64,000 nt of DNA from Pezicula radicicola (lineage: Eukaryota > Ascomycota > Leotiomycetes > Helotiales > Dermateaceae), in contig PDUO01000014.1 in the NCBI GenBank assembly GCA_003008705.1, positions 718,696-782,695 on the forward strand. The letters are read 5' to 3'. Positions within the stretch are counted from its first letter, which is position 1; each line of letters begins with the position of its first letter. Below, piece after piece: positions 45,773 to 58,073 of the stretch. A program made the translations under genes and the position numbers. The notes beneath the pieces are model-generated. The model saw only the letters and a list, made by a program, of their open reading frames with translations, made no database searches and was not told the DNA's origin.

Positions 45773-48726
45773 ATCTTTATTACGTAGAAAAGTGAGTAGT
45801 ATCTCATCACCGTGCTCTGCAACGTAAGAGAAAACAGACCTTCGACGTGAGAAAGTGAAGTCGCGTCTAAAATGATTCCGTATGTTCTCATTCGGGCAAT
45901 ACTGTTTGCACAAGTCATGAAGTGGAGACGTCAGGGGCTGGGTTTCTGCTTCGATTTCCAAAATTGCCCTGACAGCTTCATCACTCCCGGTAGCTAGAGC
46001 GGCGAAAATTGGCGGCCCATAACGCTCCTGTTCAATGTCAAAGCAGGACTTCCTCTGAGGATGGATTCGAATAAGGTCGGCCAAGTTCTTCTCTGCAAGG
46101 ATATAAAGGATGCTAACTGATTCCGTATATCGCCGAACATCGTATCTTTCTAGAGTATTATTGAGGAATATCCACCGTTGAAGAGGGAAATCGGCAAGAA
46201 AATCCCCTTGCTCTATGGCATTTTGTTGAGCGCCGTTGGCGTGGTAAAGGGCATTAAGAACCGAATATTCTAGAAACGGAAACTTTAAGCTAATAGTCTC
46301 CCGCAACTGTGCTGTCTTAGATGCCTGCGGTAGAGGGTCTGGTATATCGACGTCTTGGCTGATTAAAGCGTTTAGCTGAGCCAAGCAGCAATTCCTCAAC
46401 GTTTCGTGGCCATGACCCACGAAGTTACCGGAAACCCCAGACCACTGGCCCTCGTATTTACCCAGTAAGAAGTCTCGAACAGACTCGTGGTTGAACTGGA
46501 CTTCGGAGGCCTTGTTCCGCGTGACTTCGGCCAAGCCCTTAGAAGAACTTCTCACGAAAGTCTTTATTTGGTTCAAATCCACATCTTCCTGGTCCCAACA
46601 ACTCGAGCACCCTTTGTCGAGACCAAGCTGGATCGCAAAGTAGAGCTCCTGCGGCTTAAGAGGACGAGTCGCGAAGAGGATCCATTTGAGGCAAACTTGT
46701 AGCTGTTCAAGGTTCTCTCCATCTCGTGCAAGAATCATTTCAAACAAGTCAGTCAGTTTTGGTGGGATTTCCTTAAGACGCCCACGGATCTTCTTGATAG
46801 AAACGGAGCTAGCGGGGTATTCAGAATTGAGAATATCAAGAACCAAGACGACCCAGAGGAAAATGCTAGAAGACTTCTCAAGAATTTCGGACCGAAGTGA
46901 CTCGGCTTGCTTCGACCTGCCTAGCCTAAGTCTCGACTTGATATAGTGTTTGATGTCTTCCATATGCCCGATTTCGTCTTCTAGAGTGACTTCAACGCCC
47001 TTCTGGATAACGACAGTCGGATAATGCCGACTAGAGAAGCAAATTTGCAGCCGAACCTGCGCCTCTCTCGCGCAATCGCACAGCTCCTCAAAAAAGCAAA
47101 CCATACCCGTAGCATGGTTCTTATCGCACTCATCCAGCGCATCGACGAATATTGTTAACGACCGACTCCCAAGCTTCTGAACAGCATGGACCAAAGTCTG
47201 CTTTAACGCTTCCTCGTGCCATCCATTCCGCTGAATAACCCTCGCGCCATCGGCTGTCATCCACTCCAAGCTATCTCTTAACTCTACTGTCTTCTCAAAA
47301 AGTTGGTGGAGAAGAGAGCGGTATAGACCCGTCGTTGACTTCTCCTCAACCGTACCCCGCGCGAGGAAGAAGAACGATAGCGTGATTTGTGAGGAATTGC
47401 CCTTTGCTTTGAGCTTGGCCTCTTCGAAGAGAAGTTTCATTAGAGTTGACTTCCCGGTGCCGGGATTACCTTTGATCCAAAGGAAGCCGCCGTGATCTGG
47501 CTGTTGCGTCACATCGTGCCAGGATATGTATTCAGATTGGGTGAGGAACCTGTCCGTAAACGGGGAGTTAGCAATTACTTCTTCTGTAGGGGATTTGGAG
47601 TTGTTGCTCCCGAGACATGTCTCGAGAGAAAACGTCTTGAAAGGGAATGTCTCAAGAGGAACTCCTCCTAAAATACTCCCGAATAGGAATGAAAGTGCTC
47701 CCCCCATACGTACCAGCGGCAGGTCGTTCCTTGGGCGGCATTTAGGCTTGTTAGACGCTCGTCGATTTTGGTAAAGTAGAGCTGGTCTATTAGCGACTGT
47801 TTCGTGATAGCGTCGATGCTATGCACAGAGTATTCGGAGTAAAAGAGTGGTCCAGTATCGAGAAAATCCGGGTCGCGACGGGAAGGAAGGGACGACTGGC
47901 TGCATGGAGTCTTTAATCGTTTATTCGAATCGAAAGTAGCCTGTGAGACTGTTGATAGGTTGTCGAGGTAATGTTTCTTTCCACGCCTATAAAGCTCCTC
48001 TCGAAGTCTACGAAATGCATTCTCCGCCCCCTCGCCATAGATAAGTGGCATGTAGATGTCGAAAATGCCCAGTAAGGAATAAGCCTTGTCTTCTTCACAC
48101 TTGGTCTGCCGATTTTCTGCCCATGACATTCGCTCGTTGACGCTGAACTCAGATAAACTAGCTCCTTGCAGAGCCGGGACGGCAATCCCTGTTATTTCAT
48201 GAAGCTGTCGCTCTAACGATTTCTTGTCGCCAAGTCGTTTGCCATTCCAGCAAAAGAATTCAACTGATTGCGGAGCAATAAGTTCTTGAAGTGTCCAACC
48301 ACGGGTAAACCATCGACTTTTCTGGAAGGCTGGCTGCCACGACTGCAAAGACGGGTCGACCTGATCCTGATCCTGATCCTTTGTTGGAACATCTGATAGA
48401 TAAACGTAGCACTTAGCCGCATTTCGGTACCAGCGAAACATAGAGTTGATAGCCTCTGCGAGCTCAGCATTATTCGATTTGTCGATACAACAAGTATCTA
48501 CCCAAAAGTATTGTAAGCCATCACGTCTGGCTTGTTCTCCGCAGAAGTAGATCTTCTCATAGCCAGACTTGTCCCTTCTAGTACTATTCATCAGGTCTTG
48601 AAAGGTGACCTCTTCTGTATCCGCTCCCCATGTGTGTGAAAGGATAGCATATTTGGGAATATTGTCGCCAACGAAGTTCTCGGACAGGCTGAGCTGGCCA
48701 GCGCTATTGCATTCTAGAAGACGCAT
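45275..48726 (-). CDS. NLR-type protein: HET domain, NACHT NTPase, ankyrin repeats
   Basis: Two exons (48726-47714 and 47549-45275) give 1095 residues. The 164-nt intron has donor GTACGT and a TGCTAAC branch site, and joins TTCRW to FLTQSEYISW, continuing the usual HET-to-NACHT linker. HET domain: YAILSHTWG, FWVDTCCIDKSNNAELAEAI, SRWFTRGWTLQELIAP. NACHT domain: Walker A GNPGTGKST at 365-373, Walker B LTIFVDALDEC at 469-479, and a helical extension to about 750. From about residue 930 there are five 33-residue ankyrin repeats (TPLxWAA..G.E..VKLLLEKGA) that are nearly alike except at a few positions. Such proteins act in the cytosol in non-self recognition and trigger cell death. The frame is intact. 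A DQDQDQ insert (48363-48383) lies within the HET domain. Confidence 0.92.
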
Positions 48727-49033
48727 TGATCAGACCGGATTTTCGAGAACATCAGACGAAGGATTTCTCAGCGAATATTTGTCGCAATGTCGGTATACGA
48801 GAATGAAGGTTAATTCAGGCTACGCTCATTTCGAGGCAATGATGGCAGCGCGTAATCCCTAGGTCCCAGCTCAATGCAAAGGCAGGTTGGTTTAACGCTT
48901 ATTAATTTGAACTGGCAGCCACAACAGCCTCGTTTGCATCGCCACAATTGACAACATCGTACTTCAAGACTTCAGAAATATCACCCCATGGCCTTTTAAG
49001 CATGTTTAAACCTTTCTTGCAGTTTTCTGAGCC
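48727..49033. promoter_or_regulatory. Shared 307-bp divergent promoter region between two NLR genes
   Basis: The live NLR starts on the minus strand at 48726 and the NLR relic on the plus strand at 49034, head to head. The spacer has no recognisable ORF and may once have driven both. Confidence 0.5.
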
Positions 49034-52000
49034 GTGGATTCTTTAACCGCACTGTCATTAGCGGGGACTATTGTGCAATTCGTGGACTTTGGAAGCACGC
49101 TGCTTCGTGAAGCTCGAGGTTTGTATCAGTCTTTGAGTGGTGCCTTGACTGCCAATGAGGAACTCGAGCTTGTCACTACAGATCTTCGAGCTCTTGTATC
49201 TAAGCTACAACGGTCGGAAACTTTCAGAGCTGTTCCTGGTCCATTAACTAAAGACGATTATCAAGGTCATGTATCTTTTGAGAAGATATGTGCTGGAGCC
49301 GTGTCAATCGCACAGGAGCTTCTTGAACGACTTGAAAAAATAAAAGTCGAGGGTATCAAAGGTTCAAGATGGGATGCTTTTCAGAAAGCTGTCAAGGGCC
49401 TCTGGACTAAAAAGGAGGTAACTGAACTCGCTGGTCGTTTATCAAGATTTAAGAATGCTTTAGATGCCCGAATGCTATTGTTTCTTGGGTAATTTCATGA
49501 ATCGCTATCACGGCTCTAATTCAACTGGTTTGTCGTCACGATGGATCAAATCAAGATGAACATCGCTGGACTCGCAAATTAATCCTACAAGCTGGCGAGG
49601 AACGAAAACGAGAAGCGAAGGCTCAACCTTCGGGCCACAATCATGAAGGTTACGAGGACATTGCTACTTATAAATTAACGACCGAACTTGAGGGAGTTTC
49701 TTCTTATTTCGAACTGACCGACGTCTCAGATGCTCAAGAATCTCAACTACGGAATAGGACCAAGAAACTAATTCTCCGCAGCCTTCAATACGAGACGATG
49801 TCTCATTGCTATGAGGATGTTGTAGAGGCATATCCAAAAACACTCGAGTGGGTATTTCATGATTCTGAGGAAGAGCAACTACCATAGGATAATTTCACAA
49901 AGCGGAACCTCAGAGCAAAGACCGCAAAGTAGGTGTCTCAAGGCACTGCTCTTTCAAATATTCAATCAGTATCCGGAACTTATCCCGATAGCTCTTCCTG
50001 AACTCTGGGTGTGTGCATACTCAAATTTGATCCAAGAAAATAATCTCTCAGAACAGCCTTGGTCGTTGTCCCAGCTTATGATTGCGTCGAGACGTGTTGT
50101 TCGTCAAACCAGCATCCCAGTAGCTCCTTATCTTCTAGTAGATAGTCTTGACGAATTTGATAAAGACCACGAAGAAGCCGTCAAGTTATTCACAGACCTC
50201 GCAGTGTGGGACAACTTTAAAGATTGTCTGGCCAGCCGACCGTGGATAATTTTTAAGGAAGTCTTTTCCGAATGCTCCAGCCTCCTGCTTCAGAATTTTA
50301 CCTACAAAGACATCATCTACTACGTGAAGGGAAGATTTTCTGCCAATATTTCTTTCCAAAAAGTGCAGAGATGACAACCAGAGGCTGCAGCAGCTCTAGT
50401 TGAAGAAGTTGTGGATAAAGCAGATGGGGTGTTCTTATGGGTTAGGTTAGCTGTCAAATCTCTTCTGAATGGGATCCAGAATCGAGACGACATTACTATA
50501 CTTTAGGCACGCCTACGAACCCTTCCAAGAGAGTTAGAATCTCTGTATGTTCATTTGATTTATCTTATAGAGCCCCAGTATCTGCCCTGGACACCAAAGG
50601 TCTTTTAAATTATTCAAGTATGTCGAGAGCTTGGTACTTGTTACTACTGCACTTCTCAGCCATTCATCAGTGTCATGCATTTTACTATCGGCTCCCTATA
50701 CTTAGCATTGGAAGAGTGCGACAAGTATTCGGCATATCCTTGTGTATCCTCCACCAGCATGGATGAGAAATACCAGGATCTAGAAGTTTATCTTGCTGTT
50801 CGAGCAGCAGGACTTCTCGAGGTCTCTCACCATTCTGACGGCCAAGTTAAGGACTGGAGCTCAGTTGGATACTTACACATGACCTGTCGAGATTATCTGG
50901 AAGCCCCTCCTTGTGGCCCAAAATAGTGGCCCACACAGCAGGGTCGAGGTTCAATCCTTACGCCTCGATGATGAAAGCTTGTATAATGCTTCTTGAATCG
51001 TCAACCAATCTTGACAGGGAAGCAGAAGACCCTGAGAGTTGCGACTCTCCTAGGGAAGAAGGCGAAAATAGTTTGATCCATAACGTATTAACCTATGCGC
51101 GCTATATACCACCCAGGATCAGGTATCAATGCTTGATCGTTTGGATCGTATATGTGTAAAATTCTATGCTTCGCCGTCCCAAGCACCCACGCATTGGAGT
51201 AACAAATTATTTGCACAAGGCGAATCACCGCTGGATTTATTTTTAGACTTGGCTGCAATATATCAATAAAGTGGCTACGTAGAAAAGAAGCTTCAGAGTC
51301 AAAATCCTGATGCTTCGAAGAGAACGGTAACAAAAGTCTTGCATAAACTCTTGCCAAGAGCACATTGGGGAGCTGCATGGCCAGGATTGACAACCGAAAT
51401 GGTGACTATATTCCTGAGCTACGGGGCAGATCCAAATGGGAAGCACGATTATTTTGCATAAGCATGTATGAAAATATGATACAATACGTTCCGAGTTCAC
51501 CTTTACCCAAAGCTGATACCAAGGATCAAAAGAGATCGCCTTATCCTGAGGTAGGAGAATATTTTCGTGTTCTCGGTACACTCTTATCTCGAGGAGCTAA
51601 TCCATACCTTTCAAATGGTAATGTTCAAGATATAAACTCTGACTACATGGAACTTGAAAAGTTTTGGAAGCAACACTACCCTGAGGATGTTTTGAAGCAA
51701 TTCAGAACCATTCCTCCCGAAAGTAGCACCACAAATCCCAAGATGACAAGCCAAGCTGGAGAGGTTGAGGAGAAGGTGGTGGGAAATAAAATCAAAACCA
51801 CTGGAATATGGGCTGCAATATCCCTGACTTAGCTGGAGACCATCTCGCTCGTTGAAATTTTCAATCTCATTGCCTGTTTTGAAAGGGGTTTGCACCTCAT
51901 TGGTGCCTACAGCTCTACCGACGAAAAGGTTGAGAGCCTGGAGAAACGAGCTTCCACCATTGGTCTATTGCTTCAATTTGGTACTCGAGCCCTCGGATCT

Positions 52001-52200
52001 AAGAAAATACGGTTGAATTCGGGACCTTTTTATCAGAAGACGGGTAGAAAAGAACAAGCAAGGACTCCTATTCTCATGCAAACTCCAGGTAAATTGCCGA
52101 AGAGTAAGAACTGTCTTTTCGAGACACTTCATGGTATCGCTCTCGTGGCTGTCTGGTCTCAAAGAAGAGGATGCCTTTGATATTGCTACATTATTGGAAT
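49034..52200 (+). pseudogene. Broken NACHT-type NLR gene, P-loop deleted
   Basis: The N-terminal helical domain is readable (DSLTALSLAGTIVQFVDFG, then NEELELVTTDLRALVSKLQ), but its start codon is GTG. Three TAA codons and frameshifts follow from 49490. A linker continues to KTLEWVFHDSEEEQLP. It then jumps to SGTSEQRPQSRCLKALLFQI, so the block that should hold Walker A (GKxGSGKST) is missing. Later NACHT parts remain: Walker B-like YLLVDSLDEFDKDHEEA, CLASRPWIIF, LQNFTYKDIIYYVKGRF, VDKADGVFLWVRLAVKSLL and LESLYVHLIYLIEPQYL, interrupted by more stops. The tail includes MVTIFLSYGADPNG and LLSRGANPYLSNG, ankyrin-like pieces. The 3' limit is approximate. The live family senses non-self; this copy cannot bind NTP. 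Confidence 0.88.
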
Positions 52201-55200
52201 TTTTCTAAAAAATTTCTCTCGCTGATAACATCGTCTAAGCCGCGACAGAAAGAAGGTGTTTTACTCCTCCCCTGGAACACTCATCTAGCACCGACATATG
52301 ATTACACGCGTGCTACTAATACAGCGTGTATTCTGATTCCAGTCATATCACTTGTGTGGTTGACTAGGGCGGGTTCTACTAAACCATTTGGTATTGCTCT
52401 TGGGAGACTAGAGACCGAGTTGGAAGACTGAGAACCCTACATGACCTTGGGATAACAGATCGGTTTTGGAGAAAGGGAAGTAATATTGATATTATATAGG
52501 TTCTCAAGAGAGCGGTGATTGGTTGATGGGCTGGCTTTTGAACAGATAGATGGATGAATAAGGTAGATCTCTGTTGCTGCCATATTTTTCGTGTTGACAA
52601 CAGGAATAGCGCTTGTCACGCTAATAGCTTGCCTTAAGGTAGTTTCCTATACAAAACTAGTTAGAATACAGTTAACTGTGTTTGGTAGTGGTTAAGATAT
52701 TCACAAGTTATCAATGTCCCACAAAACCATGTAGGATTCTCAGTCTTCCAACTCTGTTTCTGATGCTCATAACAAGTGCTTGATCTCTTGTTTGTACAAG
52801 ACTTAGTTTCAGGGTAGCCGAGTGTTTGGTTGTGTTGAACATGTGAAAGTAATGTGTGCACACTAAGGGATTGATAGTGTAGTTTTAGGAGGTCTTGATT
52901 AGCACCTTCCTATTTAGAAATGATGGCTTTCTTTATTTGGACCTTTCTTCTTCTAGAAAGTAGAGAGTGTTTGCAGAGAAATCAATCATTTTCTTATGTC
53001 TTATTTCTGACCCATATCCTATTTCATAGAGCTTAGGGTAACGACAGTATATCAGGATACTCAATACAAATATCAGAGACTTTAGGAGTCCTATCTTGTT
53101 AAAGGAATATTTATGTTAAATAAATACAACATTGCATATGTTTGTTTGTAGGCATTTATAGTACAAGTATCTACAAGAGTGTAAACAAACAGTAATATTA
53201 TAAGTTACTACTCTCATTTCCGATGTTATCTATTATCAAAAAATCTTAACAATTCTTCCTACAAAATTCAAATAGTAGAAGCTAGACTAAACTTTAATAA
53301 TAGTCTTCTCAAGGTTTATGAAATTGAGTTTTTTTAGTTGCTAAATTCTATATATAACTTGTGCTAATTCACTTTAGAATATTGAGACTTTACTGAAAGC
53401 TCTTGTCGGACCTTAAGTTAAAGAAAGATAAAGGGAGAACATTTTGTTAACGCTTAGAAAGTATGTAGTAACTGCTAATAAAGGGGGTTTCGCTTAATCG
53501 AAGAGAATGAAAAGGGGCAGACCCAGGATTTTCCTTAAACCAGAATTTCTTGACTTGTGTAAAATCAAACAGAAGACGTCTTGCTATAAACAATTTCAAC
53601 AACAAAAATTTTTGTAGACCGACCAATTTCTATATTCGTAATTCACATAGAAAGGGTGAGCAAGAAGAAAGGCTAGAGCTTAGTTGCATAACTAAGAGAA
53701 CATACCTACCTTTTAGTGACAGCTTATTTTGAAACTGGAATTTCAAGTTCTATCAGCAGTTCAGAGTCTAAAGTCTGCCAATATACAAGAGAGGGCCTTG
53801 AAGACCTATCTTTTGATGATCTACACCAAGGTATACATACTATTAGCGTAATAATTTTATCCCACGATTTCACCTGCACCTCTACGAAAAGAGCAGGAAC
53901 GTTTACTTGGGTACCAGGTGCCTACAAAGTTAGGTTCAGTCGAACTCAGGAACGAGCGCGACAGATCTATAATTCGAGTAGCATGGAAGGAGGGCACTTC
54001 CTTCTTCAAGTTCCTAGGCTATTTCAAGAGCACTGCCTGCTTGATTAGACGTATCATACAGCGCAAAGTTTTTTCACACGATAGTCTTAGAAGTTCCTTT
54101 TTTGATCAGGGCAATTGAGCAAGATTTCTAGTGATACACAATAGGAACTCGTGCCCGACCCGACTCCTTTCCGAGTAGAACAACCATGACCACTCGTATT
54201 CTAGCTCACTCGGTTACCACCTCTCACTGGCCCCACTTAGCAGAAGGCAGCAGCTATTGTCAATAAGTATTCAAATAGAGAAAGACTCCCCAACAAACAA
54301 CCATCTGGAATGGTGTAGTGGCTAGCATTTATGCCTGTCAATTTGATCAACATATGGTTCTCTATGAGAATCAGTCTGGGAGTCTGTTTTTCAACTGCTC
54401 CTGGTGTTCGAGGGTCTGAATTTCTTCTGCTCTCGGCGTCCTGAAGTCTGAATTTCTTCTGCTTTGGGCGTCCTGGAGATCTACTTTACTGTTGCTCTGG
54501 GCAAGCAGCCTCCCTACAAAGGAGCTGCTAGGAGGGTCTTCCTCCTGTCAATGTTGATCCTGACAAATTCCCCGTTTCGGGATTACTTTTTTGTTGTTTG
54601 AAGGTTTCGTTTTGCTCCCCCGAGGAATATTTTATCGATGAACCTTTCATAGTTAGGTAATAAAGCCTTCTCGACTTAGGCTACACATTGTTTCTTTGCC
54701 GTATAGCAAGAGAAAGTTTCAAGTGAGGTAGGTCGTCGCCCCTTTTTTTACTCGCTACGGTCAAGCGAGAACCGCCTTGATTATAAATTACGATAGTAAT
54801 ACTACAAGCAACGCGCACTTTAATGAAATTCGAGAAAGTGGTAGTACTTATCTCATATTCATTTGAGTGCCTGCGTGTAAAATCAAGACCAAAACTATCT
54901 TTGAGCATCTTGGCTTTACCATTTCAAGCCCTACTAAGGAAGCTCTTTGCCAGCGAGCAGCAAGTCGGAGCGGTATTTCGCATTGCAATTACAACGGGAA
55001 TTGTTGCAAAGGTTTTGGAGATGTGAATTAAGATGAACAAATACTGTGAGAATGCTCTTATAGAAAAAGAACCGCACAATAAGGGGGGTATGTATATAAT
55101 ACACAATAATGCTATTATTGCCCCGACAGGCATTTAGCTTTGTACTGTCAGATGTTATTTACCTTTTATAGAAATCAAATCAATTGTTACCAACGATCAG

Positions 55201-57558
55201 AACTGGTTCTTTCAATAGGGGCCTAATCCAGGATGCAAAAACTCAATATCCAAGGAGCTAGGAAGTTAGCAGAAAGGTTTCCCCAAAGTTTCAACTACAT
55301 GTAATACCCCTAATGGAACTATTCCTAGCATAGTAGCATAGCACCACCTAACAAATCTGAAGAAACAATACCTATCTTAAAAAATCATACTCTGTTGCCA
55401 TTCTGCAAATTGTTGTCACAATGTTCATGCTTTTATCTTTGTCTGTTCTAGCTCTGTTATCTAGAGTTTAAAAATAGCTGATACGTTTTGACCTGTAATA
55501 ATATTACGGCGGTTTAGGATGTATTACCTGACAGAGTTTTAGTTTAATACAAAACTCCCTTGGATCTTCTGAGACTGTAACGGCATAGGAAATAGAGGGC
55601 AATTGAATGGACTCCAATTGCTCTATCTAATGTGGTTGCGTCGTCTCTGAAGAAGAAGAAGAAGACGAAGAGAAAGAGCAAGAGCAAGAAGTGGTAGGCT
55701 AGTGCCCCCGTGACCCAATAGAGACTGAGACTGTGCCTATGCGTCTTTTCCACTTCCTCTTGTGTATTTTTACTTTGAATAGTAAGATAGTAGATAAGCT
55801 AATCTATCTTTAGGTACGTTCTGTAAGTGAGAAAGGGGATATAGCAATAGGAGAAGTAAAAGTTGACGTATTAGCTGAAGTAGTTGTTATAGACGAATAC
55901 TTGGAAATTTCAGTGCAATATAATGGATAGTAGTAGAAGAAAAGCAGTACACACTTCTAGAGCTACTAATTTCCTAGCTATAGTATTAAATACAGCTATA
56001 ATAGAAGTACCAAGCTAAGGCATTAGCAGTAGAGGACTTGCTGTTAGACATTCTATCTGTGGACGAGATCATTCAACGAATAAAGCCTCGACAAGATTGG
56101 TTGATAAGGCAAGGTCTATAGCTTTCAAACCTACCTATCTTCTTCGCTAACTAATAATAAAAAAGCATCGAGAAAGAGGGCGTTCCTAATCTCAGCTCTC
56201 TAAAGCATCAACTACCTACATCTACAACACTAGGAAAATTTACTGTGACAACAAAGTTAGATATAACAACAACTAGATAGAATAATAGATTAGGAAAGAG
56301 AGGAGGACTTCTAGAAGGCTAAGATAGAAGTAGTATCTATATATATTTTCTAGCATTTCAAAAACAACATTCTTGCAGTCTGTATCTTCAACGTAGTCTT
56401 CATCTTGATCAGAGAAACAGAGGTATCGTCCGAAGAGTTACTCGTCTATGAGGCGTGTTTTTTTTTCATTTGTTGCTCATGTTAAGAAGGTTGAGTTAAT
56501 TCTATAGCTAGAAGGGCATTCCTAATCTTTTAGTTAGAGTAGTCTGTTTTTCCCGTTTCGTTACCACTCCTCTCTATAGAACCTTCTTAGGTGTCCTTTT
56601 TCTTCGATCTGGTCTTCTCCATTTCTATTACTATTTCTCCGATCATCTACGGAAGTGGTAGTTGAGTTAATAGTAGTTAATAATTTAAGGATAAACTAGT
56701 TAGCATTCTCGAGGATCTCGATAAGTGTAGACATTTATTTTCCTTGTCGTTAATACCAATATCTTCTAAGTAAGAAAGATAAATCTTAAATAAATAAAAA
56801 GCTTCTCTTAGATAAGAATAGAATAATAGTATTAATCATCCAACCCAAATAATAAGCAAAAGGTCAAAGAGGACAAAAGTCAGCTCTTAGTAATTAGGAA
56901 AACAAAACTCAACAATCTACCATAAGATTTATAGAAGTATATACTAATAGAGTAAATTCTCAAAAGAAAACCAAGAATCTAGCTTTCTTGTTAAGCTAGT
57001 ATAATAAATTCAAGAGGAAGACGTTTTACACTATAGATCTTCTCTTAAAGTGTCTAGTCGCTTACCAAAAGACCTCGCTTCGACTCCACAATAGCGTTTT
57101 CTTTAAATTTATCAGGTCTATATCTTATAGACGTGGTCCTGTATACCGGTAACTACGCAGCGGTAAACGGGAAACAACGTAGAATCGATCAAAAGAGAGT
57201 ATCTTAATTAGGTCTTCAGATACCGAGATTTCGTCTTATATCTTTACTGTCCCCATCATTATCTTATATAAACGTCTTAGTACTTCACAAGCAGTACAAC
57301 TCAGTAAAAAAAAGAATCCTTAGAATATATTGTCATTCCCATCCTTGTTGTCAACATATAACAAAGGAACTTCAAGTACAAGAAGAATACTACCATTTCT
57401 ACAACAGCAGCATAGATACTGTATTATCCTTGGGAGAAGCTTCTTAGTAATAGACAGGAATAAATTTTAGTATTGGTTGAGTTTGTTCTCCAATTGTCTG
57501 GTTTGCTGTAGTAAGATTTACCTCCCTGAAGCTTTTGTGCGGTTAGGTACTGTACTTA
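52201..57558. other. AT-rich island, decayed DNA
   Basis: More than 5 kb of AT-rich, stop-dense sequence. Short peptides around 53716-54118 and 54681-54908 hint at old coding DNA but no family is recognisable. It includes a GAA/AAG-rich tract (55648-55692) and the tRNA-Asp-like fragment at 54.3 kb. Heavy C-to-T decay of repeats is the likely origin. Confidence 0.45.
54304..54500 (+). repeat. tRNA-Asp-derived sequence, possible SINE
   Basis: TGGTGTAGTGGCTAGCAT (54311-54328) is a good tRNA A-box and D-arm, followed 11 bases on by the CTGTCAA anticodon loop of tRNA-Asp (GTC). The 3' side of the anticodon stem and the T-arm are not preserved, although GGTTCTCTATGAGAATC at 54356-54372 has B-box likeness. 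Downstream are two direct copies of a roughly 33-bp unit (GTCTGAATTTCTTCTGCT..GGCGTCCTG). A SINE or a degraded tRNA fused to other DNA would both fit. Confidence 0.45.
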
Positions 57559-58041
57559 CTACCTAATATTATTTAGTCTGCATAGTGTACGGTATATAGA
57601 CCTATGACGGATTCGGTAATAATACCTCCGTATAGTCAGATATATCATTAGTATCACTATTGTCATGAGAATAACATAGAGTGCTTGAGCTGTGTTGTCA
57701 ATTGAATTATATGCTAGCTGCTCAAATTCTATTTCGAATATCGAAGGTGTTCTACCTGTGGAATTGGTATATCTATGCAATAGTTGCGCATGAAACGTGG
57801 CATTATGATTTTGGTTGAGATTAAGATGTGTGAAAAGTTTATGAAAGCCATGGAGAAGCTTACTTACCAATGTATAAAGCAACTCCCCTTCCCTCATAAA
57901 CTTCAAACTCGTACCTATTCCTCGAGTATTACTCAATTCAACTGACTTGCCATTAACAGCAATTACAGATCCGCTAAACGCAACATACACAACCCAACTC
58001 AATCCGAGCACCAACTCCAAACCATACCTTCCAAACGCCAA
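57559..58041 (-). CDS. Small membrane protein, function unknown
   Basis: The open frame encodes 160 residues. A hydrophobic N terminus (GLELVLGLSWVVYVAFSGSV) could be a signal or anchor, and a second helix (ALYVILMTIVILMIYLTI) is followed by a very basic tail (RRYYYRIRHRSIYR). The codons around GGTAAG at 57863-57870 might be an intron donor, so the exact structure is uncertain. The stop lies 33 bases from nothing recognisable. The next gene upstream ends at 58074 on the same strand. Confidence 0.4.
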   Translation of the reverse strand: MAFGRYGLELVLGLSWVVYVAFSGSVIAVNGKSVELSNTRGIGTSLKFMREGELLYTLVSKLLHGFHKLFTHLNLNQNHNATFHAQLLHRYTNSTGRTPSIFEIEFEQLAYNSIDNTAQALYVILMTIVILMIYLTIRRYYYRIRHRSIYRTLCRLNNIR

Positions 58042-58073
58042 GATTCATCAGACGTAAATAAAGTAGACAACCA

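Noticed and set aside
45275..47707. NACHT-ankyrin part as a separate 810-residue protein starting MGGALSFLFG
   Set aside because: The first 53 residues are intron sequence; the GTACGT donor and branch site join it to the HET frame with perfect family continuity.
50940..50975. B-box-like GGTTCAATCC suggesting a tRNA gene
   Set aside because: There is no matching A-box or cloverleaf around it, and it lies inside the NLR relic.
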